5,978 nucleotides of DNA from Bacteroidota bacterium (GTDB lineage Bacteria > Bacteroidota > Kryptoniia > Kryptoniales > JAKASW01): the NCBI GenBank assembly GCA_021785235.1, contig JAJYGB010000463.1, positions 1-5,978 on the forward strand, given 5' to 3'. A program made the translations under genes and the position numbers. Below the pieces are notes generated by a model, which was given only the letters and a program-made list of their open reading frames with translations, had not been told where the DNA came from and did no database searches. Positions 1-5,428 of the stretch are shown here, one piece after another. Positions within the stretch are counted from its first letter, which is position 1. Each line of letters begins with the position of its first letter.

Positions 1-195
1 GTAGCCAGGGCCGTTGGCCGCCCCTCGGCTTCGCGAGCCGTCGGCGCGGCGATCGGAAGTAATCCGGTCGCGTATCTCATCCCGTGTCACAGGGTCATCC
101 TTTCGACGGGTGTCATCGGTGAATACCACTGGGGCGACACGCGCAAAGTTGCGATCATCGGATGGGAGGCGGCGAGAATCTACGGTGAAGACTGA
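1..195 (+). CDS. Methylated-DNA--[protein]-cysteine S-methyltransferase (Ada/Ogt type), C-terminal part, truncated by the left edge
   Basis: Frame 1 is open from base 1 to a TGA at 193-195 and encodes the last 64 residues of an O6-alkylguanine-DNA alkyltransferase. Visible landmarks, numbered within the fragment, are SRAVGAAIGSNP at 11-22 (equivalent to the arginine-finger helix and asparagine hinge of the family), IPCHRVI at 27-33 with the alkyl-acceptor Cys29, and the C-terminal pattern EYHWG...RK...I.WEAA at 41-58. Known family role: the cysteine takes the alkyl group from O6-alkylguanine in a one-use suicide reaction, so this is cytoplasmic DNA repair. The C-terminal pattern resembles proteins in which this domain follows an AraC/Ada-type helix-turn-helix region, but the N-terminus lies outside the window, so Ada (sensor plus repair) and Ogt (repair only) cannot be separated. 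The next gene is codirectional but 114 nt away, with its own candidate promoter. Confidence 0.93.
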   Translation, partial: VARAVGRPSASRAVGAAIGSNPVAYLIPCHRVILSTGVIGEYHWGDTRKVAIIGWEAARIYGED

Positions 196-239
196 GACGC
201 GCCGACACTTTCTATATCTTCGCCCCGGTAGTGGAACGG

Positions 240-268
240 TTGAAACCTGCCATATCTTTTCTTATTCT
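240..268 (+). promoter_or_regulatory. Candidate sigma-70-like promoter for the paiB-SemiSWEET pair
   Basis: TTGAAA at 240-245 (5 of 6 to TTGACA) and TATTCT at 263-268 (4 of 6 to TATAAT) are separated by 17 nt. Transcription would start near 275, about 35 nt before the paiB start codon. This is a consensus match by eye only. The housekeeping sigma factor of Bacteroidota-like bacteria often prefers other elements, so the call is tentative. The rest of 196-309 shows no gene, RNA or clear terminator for the upstream methyltransferase. Confidence 0.35.
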
Positions 269-309
269 CATACACTGGAGACAATCCCAGACATGAAAAG
301 GCCCTACAA

Positions 310-933
310 ATGTACGTACCTGCATACTTCAAAATAGACGACTGGCCGGAGATCGTCCGGTTCATACGCGAAAATCCCCTCGCGACGCTCGTCAGCCGCG
401 GCGAACAATTCCCGGTCGCGACCCACTTACCGCTCGAATTGGAGACCAATTCGGAAGGGAGGACGATCCTCTCGGGACATGTGGCGAAGGGAAATTCTCA
501 CTGGAAGTTGTTCGAGGGTCAACCGCGGGCGCTGGCAATTTTCCTTTCCCCCATCCAGCATTATATTTCATCTTCATGGTACAACCACCCGAACGTTCCG
601 ACATGGAATTACATGAGCGTGCACGTGTATGGGAGGCTCAGGATAGCGGAAGGCGAAGCCCTGAGGAGGTCTCTGGAGAGCATGACGCATTTCCACGAAC
701 AGATCTCCTCTCATCCGTTGACACACGAAGTCCTTCACAGCGAAATAGAAAAACAAATCGGCGGGATAGTCGGCTTCGAGATGGAGATAGAAAGAGTCGA
801 GGCGGCATATAAGATGAGCCAGAACCGTAACGACGAGGACTACGCGAATATCATCAGAGAGCTGAAGAGCCTCGAAGATCACAACGCGAGGATGGTCGCG
901 GAGAAGATGTCGGAAATCAGAAGAGTAGATTAG
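310..933 (+). CDS. paiB: PaiB-family FMN-binding split-barrel protein (putative transcriptional regulator)
   Basis: The 207-residue product matches the usual length (about 200-210) and motif order of the PaiB family. It opens with MYVPAYF. It then carries THLP at 38-41, SGH at 55-57, SPIQHYISSSWY at 80-91, the diagnostic VPTWNY at 96-101 followed by a VH..G strand, and GFEMEIERVE...KMSQNR at 155-173. The fold is a flavin-reductase-like split barrel that binds FMN as a dimer. In Bacillus subtilis, PaiB acts with the acetyltransferase PaiA to repress protease and sporulation genes, but most distant homologues are untested and no paiA lies in this window. The usual GH.A..NP.W segment reads GHVAKGNSHW here, a small departure. 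ATG 310 is preceded by AAAAGG at 296-301 with 8-nt spacing, which supports this start. A SemiSWEET gene follows after 11 nt, suggesting co-transcription. Confidence 0.92.
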   Translation: MYVPAYFKIDDWPEIVRFIRENPLATLVSRGEQFPVATHLPLELETNSEGRTILSGHVAKGNSHWKLFEGQPRALAIFLSPIQHYISSSWYNHPNVPTWNYMSVHVYGRLRIAEGEALRRSLESMTHFHEQISSHPLTHEVLHSEIEKQIGGIVGFEMEIERVEAAYKMSQNRNDEDYANIIRELKSLEDHNARMVAEKMSEIRRVD

Positions 934-944
934 AAAGAGAACCG

Positions 945-1199
945 GTGCAGCTGACCGAAATCATAGGATTCATCGCCGCGATATTCACGACCCTGGCGTA
1001 CGTTCCACAGTTCATGAAGGTGTGGAGAACCCGTTCGACGAAGGACGTGAGCTTGAGAATGTACCTGATGATGTGCACGGGCGTCTTCCTGTGGCTCGTC
1101 TTCGGCATCCGACTCCGTTCCCTGCCTATAATACTCGCGAACGGTGTCACACTGGTCCTCACGCTCGCGATACTGTGGCTGAAGATAAGGCATAAGTAG
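945..1199 (+). CDS. SemiSWEET (MtN3/PQ-loop) sugar transporter subunit
   Basis: This 84-residue membrane protein has three hydrophobic helices at about 6-24, 37-55 and 60-80, which is the triple-helix bundle of a SemiSWEET half-transporter. Helix 1 contains the TTLAYVPQ signature at 15-22 (PQ motif at 21-22). A basic loop, KVWRTRSTKD at 25-34, follows and is expected on the cytoplasmic side. Trp50 and Asn66 (in LPIILAN) line up with the substrate-pocket Trp and Asn described for the Leptospira SemiSWEET. Known role: two copies dimerise into a pore for facilitated sugar movement; the sugar cannot be read from the sequence. The start is GTG at 945. No upstream in-frame ATG fits, the family length agrees, and a weak purine tract AAAGAGA at 934-940 lies just before it. 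The gene begins 11 nt after the paiB stop, so translation may be coupled. Confidence 0.93.
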   Translation: MQLTEIIGFIAAIFTTLAYVPQFMKVWRTRSTKDVSLRMYLMMCTGVFLWLVFGIRLRSLPIILANGVTLVLTLAILWLKIRHK

Positions 1200-1257
1200 A
1201 CTCGCGTGAGCCACACGAGAAGTGCGACGGAATTCAGATCGCAGGGCGCCTCTACTT
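1194..1257. repeat. Inverted repeat AAGTAGA / TCTACTT spanning the stop codons of two convergent genes
   Basis: AAGTAGA at 1194-1200 contains the Lys-stop end of the SemiSWEET gene. Its perfect reverse complement TCTACTT at 1251-1257 is the Lys-stop end of the opposing propeller gene. The 7-bp arms enclose a 50-nt loop that itself contains the hairpin at 1201-1219. It could help a bidirectional terminator, or be a coincidence of two genes ending AAG TAG. Confidence 0.5.
1201..1219. terminator. Candidate bidirectional terminator hairpin between SemiSWEET and the propeller gene
   Basis: CTCGCGTG (1201-1208), a 3-nt loop AGC, and CACACGAG (1212-1219) form an 8-bp stem. On the plus strand there is one C-A mismatch. 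On the minus strand the same position is a U-G wobble, so the hairpin is more stable in the transcript of the minus-strand gene. It begins two bases after the SemiSWEET stop and lies 32 nt past the propeller stop. No clear T-run follows on either strand, so intrinsic termination is not certain. Confidence 0.4.
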
Positions 1258-3729
1258 GACCAGCAACATCTTCATGACTGCCGAATATGTCCCCGCTTGA
1301 ATACGGTAGAAGTACACACCGCTCGCAAGGCCGCTTCCGTCGAACCTGATTTCGTAACGTCCCGCTTTCTCGACTTCATTTACGAGAGTCCTCACCTCTC
1401 TGCCGAGTACGTCGTACACTCTCAAAGTCACATAACCCTTGGCCGATAGCTCATAGCTAATAGCCGTCGACGGATTGAACGGGTTTGGATAGTTCTGATG
1501 AAGGATGTAGGAGACCGGCAGTCTCACCTGGTAATCATCGACTTTGTCTATCAAATCTGAAAGGGCGCGGCGCCACAGCCCCGATTCGTAAGTAGCAGCA
1601 AACAAAAACTCCCCGCACACAGCAATGTTGCCGCTCCCAATCATTCCGTCGGTTACATTACTCCAAATGGAGCCGTAATCAGTAGAGAGAAATACGCCGC
1701 CGGCCGTGGCCGCGAAAACGTTTGACCCTTTTACGGCGAGAGATGAGATCGCCTTGGATGTTAAGCCTTCGTTGCCTGTTTTCCAGTTCTTGCCGTCATC
1801 GTGGGATACGAACACTCCGCTGTCGGCTGTCGCGGCAAATATGTGTGCACCTATCGACGCAATGGAATTGACAGCGGTCCGGCCTAATGAGGTGGTTATC
1901 GCTGTCCAGCTGCTCCCTCCATTGGTTGAAAGAAGAATCCAGCCGTCGAACGTTCCGGCAAATAAATCCGAATCGGCGGAAATGAGGCATGATGGTACGT
2001 GTTCTCTCAATCCACCTGCGGTCCAATTCGCACCGTTGTCAACAGAAACGAAAACTCCGTAGTCGCTGCCGCTAAATGAAACGAAGGCTTTCCCGTCCTC
2101 AAAGGCAAAAGCGTAAACAAGATTGTATCTGCTTCCCATCGGCAGCCCGCTGTTCGATGAATGCCAACCGGCACCATAATCCGTAGAAACGAAGACGCCG
2201 TAAGGCGTCCCCATGAGAACGACGCTTCCGCTGCAGGCGAGAGCGAGCGGCCTACCTGAAACCCCTGTATTTCCCTTCTTCGTCCAGCTGACCCCGAAGT
2301 CAGTAGAAAGATAAACCCCAATCTCGTTTTCAATATTCGCGGCGAACAAATCCGAACCCTCAACTGTAAGGAAACCCGAATTGAATCCGGCGCATGGCAC
2401 CCATCCTTTCATTTGAGGCGCGACCGACCCTTCGCCCGTCAGCGCGAGTACGTAAGGATTGACGGAGTTATCATGAAAGAACCGGGCTGAATCCGACTGA
2501 GGCCCCTTTGAAGACGGTGAAAACAAAACATAACATTTCTGGCTGTCAGACGAAGATATTGTCAGGGGAGTCGTAATTCCGGCGGGCCATGTCAGCCGGA
2601 AATTGCCAGTTGTGGTCATCGCGGAATCCACGACAAGCGGACCAGTCCCGTCATTCCTAAGGTATACGCTGTCAACACCTGTCACACCGACTTCAGTCAC
2701 GTCAAAAGCCAGATTCCGCGGGCGAACGGTAAAGCCCGGAGCGGCGCCCACATTCAACGCACGCTTCCACAAACCATAACCATAGGTCCCCGCATAAATG
2801 AAGGAGTCGCTCACCGCAAGCGCGTGAATCCAGATACTACCCAGCCCTTCGTTATACGAGCTCCAGCTCGTTCCACCATTTTCAGAAATATAGATACCGT
2901 GACTGGTCCCGGCAAAAATCTTCCCTCCGCTGACTGCTATCGAAGTAACCGTATCTGTCTGGAATCCATGATCGATGCGGTCCCATGTCTTTCCTCCGTC
3001 GACCGAAGAGTAGAGACCCTTGTCCGTCCCGACAAGAACGCCTTCTCCATTTACCGCAAGGGCATACGCATCGAAGCTCGTGTTAGCAGGCGCCCAGGAA
3101 CTTCCATCGTTCGTAGAGGCAAAGACTCCGTTTCCACCACCCGTCCCGTAGCATGTTGCTGCGAATATGATTCCACCCGCGGCTATTAGTGAAACCACCT
3201 CCCCGTCGGGAAGGCCTGTGCCGGCTTGAGCCCAGCTTTCTCCGAAGTCGTTTGACCTGTATGCTCCGCCCCAAATTCCCATCGTCCCCGCAATGACTGT
3301 TGGCCCGGAAACCACGAACGAAAAAGCAAAAATATTCTTCGCGGTGTTTACCCATGTGCTTCCGTTGTCTCTCGAGAGAAAGAGACCCTGGAATGTGCTT
3401 GCAAGCACGCGTGAACCGAACATTTTAACGGGGCTCACTGCCGCGCCGTCGGTAAAGTTCAGTTTGGTCCATTTTTCTCCGTCGTCGGAAGATCGGTATA
3501 GACCTCCGTTTCCACTGATATAACCTAAAGTATCAGCCGGGTTCGCGTTTCCACCGATTCCGGCGCCGACGAAGACCCGATTCTGGCTTGCATCGATCGT
3601 GCCTATGAAACCCGCCCAGCCGGAGTCCACCTGTCTCCAGGTGTTTGAGGCAACCGATTGACCTTTTGCTCCGGATGTGAACAATTGCCATAATATGGCT
3701 GCTATTAGCAGGACACTTTGCCTTCGCAT
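1252..3729 (-). CDS. Secreted two-propeller protein with BNR/sortilin-like repeats, choice-of-anchor-D domain and type IX secretion sorting domain
   Basis: The 825-residue product, counted from ATG 3729, starts with a signal peptide: basic MRRQ, a hydrophobic core and probable cleavage after AKG at 21-23. Twelve S.D.G..W-type motifs (BNR/Asp-box-like) follow in two sets of six. The motif tryptophans are 87, 126, 166, 212, 249, 289 and then 482, 522, 569, 608, 649, 689. Each set closes with a near-identical GLWKRAL (319-325) or GLWRRAL (717-723). Between them, about 330-436, is an Ig-like choice-of-anchor-D/ASH domain (LAF...VGVTG...NDGTGPL...FSP...LTGEG). Residues 742-825 are a Por/T9SS type A sorting domain beginning LHQNYPNPFNPST and ending in a basic VMKMLLVK. 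Inferred role: an exported or surface-anchored protein. Ligand or activity is unknown; such propellers often bind proteins or glycans, and no enzyme motif was recognised. GGGAGG sits 9 nt before ATG 3729, which favours it over GTG 3735. Confidence 0.9.
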   Translation of the reverse strand: MRRQSVLLIAAILWQLFTSGAKGQSVASNTWRQVDSGWAGFIGTIDASQNRVFVGAGIGGNANPADTLGYISGNGGLYRSSDDGEKWTKLNFTDGAAVSPVKMFGSRVLASTFQGLFLSRDNGSTWVNTAKNIFAFSFVVSGPTVIAGTMGIWGGAYRSNDFGESWAQAGTGLPDGEVVSLIAAGGIIFAATCYGTGGGNGVFASTNDGSSWAPANTSFDAYALAVNGEGVLVGTDKGLYSSVDGGKTWDRIDHGFQTDTVTSIAVSGGKIFAGTSHGIYISENGGTSWSSYNEGLGSIWIHALAVSDSFIYAGTYGYGLWKRALNVGAAPGFTVRPRNLAFDVTEVGVTGVDSVYLRNDGTGPLVVDSAMTTTGNFRLTWPAGITTPLTISSSDSQKCYVLFSPSSKGPQSDSARFFHDNSVNPYVLALTGEGSVAPQMKGWVPCAGFNSGFLTVEGSDLFAANIENEIGVYLSTDFGVSWTKKGNTGVSGRPLALACSGSVVLMGTPYGVFVSTDYGAGWHSSNSGLPMGSRYNLVYAFAFEDGKAFVSFSGSDYGVFVSVDNGANWTAGGLREHVPSCLISADSDLFAGTFDGWILLSTNGGSSWTAITTSLGRTAVNSIASIGAHIFAATADSGVFVSHDDGKNWKTGNEGLTSKAISSLAVKGSNVFAATAGGVFLSTDYGSIWSNVTDGMIGSGNIAVCGEFLFAATYESGLWRRALSDLIDKVDDYQVRLPVSYILHQNYPNPFNPSTAISYELSAKGYVTLRVYDVLGREVRTLVNEVEKAGRYEIRFDGSGLASGVYFYRIQAGTYSAVMKMLLVK

Positions 3730-3738
3730 ATCCACAAA

Positions 3739-3745
3739 CCTCCCT
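3739..3745 (-). promoter_or_regulatory. Strong ribosome binding site that decides the start of the propeller gene
   Basis: On the minus strand AGGGAGG occupies 3745 to 3739. It lies 9 nt before ATG 3729-3727, a normal spacing, but only 3 nt before the in-frame GTG at 3735-3733, which is too close for efficient initiation. The ATG is therefore chosen, giving 825 rather than 827 residues. Confidence 0.75.
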
Positions 3746-3754
3746 AATGATGTG

Positions 3755-3783
3755 AGTATAACTCGAAGAGCATATCAATGCAA
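3755..3783 (-). promoter_or_regulatory. Candidate promoter for the propeller gene
   Basis: Read on the minus strand, TTGCAT at 3783-3778 and TATACT at 3760-3755 are 17 nt apart. The -10 matches 5 of 6 and the -35 only 3 of 6. Transcription would start near 3748, leaving a short leader of about 19 nt that holds little more than the ribosome binding site. Evidence is consensus matching by eye only. Confidence 0.4.
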
Positions 3784-3802
3784 CACTCCGTCACATTACG
3801 CT

Positions 3803-3821
3803 GCCAGACGGATTATCTGGC
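3803..3821. promoter_or_regulatory. Dyad symmetry in the divergent control region (possible operator)
   Basis: GCCAGA (3803-3808) and its exact reverse complement TCTGGC (3816-3821) flank a 7-nt spacer CGGATTA. The site lies about 20 bp upstream of the candidate -35 of the propeller gene. A 6-bp dyad is not rare by chance. Its position between two divergent genes makes a regulator site plausible but unproven. Confidence 0.3.
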
Positions 3822-3840
3822 CTGCGGACCGAAAGAAGTC

Positions 3841-3863
3841 TCCGGTTTTTTCTTGAAACCGGA
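3841..3863. promoter_or_regulatory. 8-bp dyad symmetry overlapping the expected -35 position of the decarboxylase promoter (possible operator)
   Basis: TCCGGTTT (3841-3848) and its perfect reverse complement AAACCGGA (3856-3863) flank a 7-nt spacer TTTCTTG. The 3' arm ends about 18 nt before the TATAAT at 3882-3887, so it covers the place where a -35 box should be; no good -35 hexamer is present. No T-run follows on either strand, which argues against a terminator. This arrangement suits a promoter that depends on, or is blocked by, a dimeric DNA-binding protein (inference). Confidence 0.45.
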
Positions 3864-3868
3864 TATGG

Positions 3869-3890
3869 ATAATTTGATGTCTATAATTTG
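3869..3890 (+). repeat. Direct repeat of ATAATTTG with a 14-bp period at the decarboxylase promoter
   Basis: ATAATTTG occurs at 3869-3876 and again at 3883-3890. The second copy overlaps the -10-like TATAAT. The repeat may be a tandem binding site or a duplicated promoter element, or it may be chance in this AT-rich stretch. Confidence 0.4.
3882..3887 (+). promoter_or_regulatory. Candidate -10 element of the decarboxylase gene
   Basis: A perfect TATAAT lies 29 nt before the ATG at 3917. Transcription would begin near 3894 with a leader of about 23 nt. No TTGACA-like hexamer occurs 16-18 nt upstream, where the 8-bp dyad lies instead. The Bacteroidota TAnnTTTG form is missed by one base of spacing (TATAATTTG). 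Confidence 0.4.
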
Positions 3891-3916
3891 TTTCTGAAAT
3901 CCGACGAAAGCGCAAA

Positions 3917-5386
3917 ATGAAAAATCCACAAGTGTATCTATCCGACGAAATTTCACTCGACCCGGTCGACTGGGGCGAGGTCCGTAGGGTCGGCCACCAA
4001 ATGGTCGACGAGATGATGGATCTCCTGCAGAATATCCGAAGCGAACCATCATGGAGAGAAATTCCCGAAGTCACAAAGGAATTCCTGAAAGGCGGGATTC
4101 CTCAGACGCCGGGGAACATCGCAGAAATCTATGATGAATTCAAGAAGCACGTACTTCCCTATCCGAGCGGGAATATACATCCGCGGTTCTGGGCCTGGGT
4201 GCAGGGAACCGGAACGCCGTTCGGAGTCCTCGCCGAAATGCTCGCGGCGACGATGAACCCAAACACCGCCATCGGTGAGCACTCGGCGATGTACGTCGAA
4301 TCCCAGGTCATTAACTGGTGCAAGGAGATTATGGATTACCCGATGAGATCTTCAGGAATCCTTGTGAGCGGCGGCTCCATGGCGAATATCACCGCTCTCG
4401 TGGTAGCGCGGAACCATCAGCCGGGAAGCAACATACGCAGAGAGGGGGTGCAAGCTGTGAAAGGAAAGATGACGCTCTACTGTTCAACCGAGACTCACAG
4501 CTGCATAGAGAAGGCTGCCGAAGTAATGGGAATAGGATCCGATTCCGTGAGAAAGATCGGTGTGGATGACAATTATCGGATCAAACCAAACGAGCTTGCC
4601 GCCGCGATTGAATCAGATATCGCCGCGGGCAATACGCCGTTCTGTGTCGTCGGAAACGCCGGTACGGTAAACACGGGAGCCATCGATCCGCTCGACGAAC
4701 TTCTTTCAGCCTGCAGGAAATACAATCTCTGGTTTCACGTTGACGGCGCCTTTGGCGCGCTGGCGAAGATGGTCCCGGAGTATTCAGAGAAGCTCAAGGC
4801 AATCGAGAAGGCGGACAGCGTGGCGTTCGATCTCCACAAATGGATGTACATGCCTTTCGAAGTCGGCTGTGTCCTGATCAGGAATTCCGATGCCCATAGA
4901 AGAGCGTTCGCGGTGGAGGCCAATTACCTTCTGAACCACGAAAGAGGTCTGGCCGCCGGTCCGGATCCGATGGGGAATTACGGACTTGAACTGTCGCGTG
5001 GGTTCAAAGCGCTGAAAGTCTGGATGTCGTTGAAGGAACACGGGATACGGAAATACACGGCGGCTATCCGCCAGAACATCGCGCAGGCGTTTTACCTCGC
5101 GGAATTGATCGCGAAAGAGGAGTATCTCGAACTCCTCACTCCGGTGAGCATGAATGTGGTCTGCTTCCGCTACAGGAGAGAGGGATTGTCCACCGAACAA
5201 CTCAACCGGCTCAACAAGGAGATCGTCATGACGCTTCAGGAACAGGGGATCGCTTCGCCGTCGTCGACGATACTTGGCGGCAAGTACGCGATACGTGTCG
5301 CAAACACGAACCACAGGAGCCGGAAGGAAGATTTCGAAACACTCGTGAAAGAAACGGTAAGGATAGGGGACGAACTCGCGGTCTGA
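3917..5386 (+). CDS. Pyridoxal-5'-phosphate-dependent decarboxylase, group II (aromatic-L-amino-acid/glutamate decarboxylase family)
   Basis: The complete 489-residue product matches the usual family length (about 470-510). In order it shows the substrate-side segment NIHPRFWAWV (86-95), the phosphate-binding SGGSMAN (151-157), His194 in TETHSC (the ring-stacking histidine position), NAGTVNTGAIDP (247-258), HVDGAFGA (274-281) with Asp276 expected to pair with the pyridine nitrogen, and DLHKW (305-309) with Lys308 as the Schiff-base lysine. RGFKALKVW (361-369) begins the C-terminal part. Known reaction: alpha-decarboxylation of an amino acid to its amine in the cytoplasm. Substrate is not readable, and aromatic amino acids are only the commonest guess. 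The mobile-loop catalytic tyrosine of animal DOPA decarboxylase has no clear partner here, although Tyr355 is nearby. ATG 3917 has only a weak GAAAG at 3906-3910 upstream. The gene is divergent from the propeller gene. Confidence 0.93.
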   Translation: MKNPQVYLSDEISLDPVDWGEVRRVGHQMVDEMMDLLQNIRSEPSWREIPEVTKEFLKGGIPQTPGNIAEIYDEFKKHVLPYPSGNIHPRFWAWVQGTGTPFGVLAEMLAATMNPNTAIGEHSAMYVESQVINWCKEIMDYPMRSSGILVSGGSMANITALVVARNHQPGSNIRREGVQAVKGKMTLYCSTETHSCIEKAAEVMGIGSDSVRKIGVDDNYRIKPNELAAAIESDIAAGNTPFCVVGNAGTVNTGAIDPLDELLSACRKYNLWFHVDGAFGALAKMVPEYSEKLKAIEKADSVAFDLHKWMYMPFEVGCVLIRNSDAHRRAFAVEANYLLNHERGLAAGPDPMGNYGLELSRGFKALKVWMSLKEHGIRKYTAAIRQNIAQAFYLAELIAKEEYLELLTPVSMNVVCFRYRREGLSTEQLNRLNKEIVMTLQEQGIASPSSTILGGKYAIRVANTNHRSRKEDFETLVKETVRIGDELAV

Positions 5387-5428
5387 ATCAACACGAACAT
5401 TTCATCGCCGCTCAGGAGAGTCAGACCG
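5379..5428. terminator. Inverted repeat CGGTCTGA / TCAGACCG across the convergent gene ends (possible bidirectional terminator)
   Basis: CGGTCTGA at 5379-5386 ends with the decarboxylase stop codon. TCAGACCG at 5421-5428 is its perfect reverse complement and begins with the opposing gene's stop codon. The arms are 8 bp with a 34-nt loop. TTTT follows at 5435-5438 on the plus side, 6 nt after the arm. The long loop and distant T-run make it a weak intrinsic terminator, but nothing else in the 34-nt gap could serve. Confidence 0.35.

Noticed and set aside
222..250. Stretch resembling the D-arm/anticodon region of a tRNA (GGTAGTGGAACGGTTGAAACC)
   Set aside because: No acceptor stem, T-arm or CCA-like end could be paired around it. 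It is better explained by the promoter region of paiB.
14..337. Open frame of 107 codons on the plus strand
   Set aside because: It overlaps the clear methyltransferase end in another frame, and its product is arginine/serine-rich with no recognisable family. It is a shadow frame.
1291..3640. Repeated DNA motifs within the propeller gene considered as a non-coding repeat array
   Set aside because: The similarity is at the protein level (S.D.G..W blades about 120 nt apart) within one uninterrupted frame, with no near-identical nucleotide units. It is not a CRISPR or satellite array.
3770..3781. Short dyad GCAT-ATCA-ATGC near the propeller promoter
   Set aside because: The arms are only 4 bp, which is expected often by chance. 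It coincides with the candidate -35 element and adds nothing beyond it.
3841..3863. Hairpin considered as an intrinsic terminator
   Set aside because: No T-run follows on either strand and no gene ends nearby; both neighbours diverge from this region. An operator is more plausible.
4784..5314. Open frame of 176 codons on the minus strand inside the decarboxylase gene
   Set aside because: It lies wholly antisense to a strongly conserved enzyme, and its product is rich in Arg/His/Phe with no family signature, as expected for a shadow frame.
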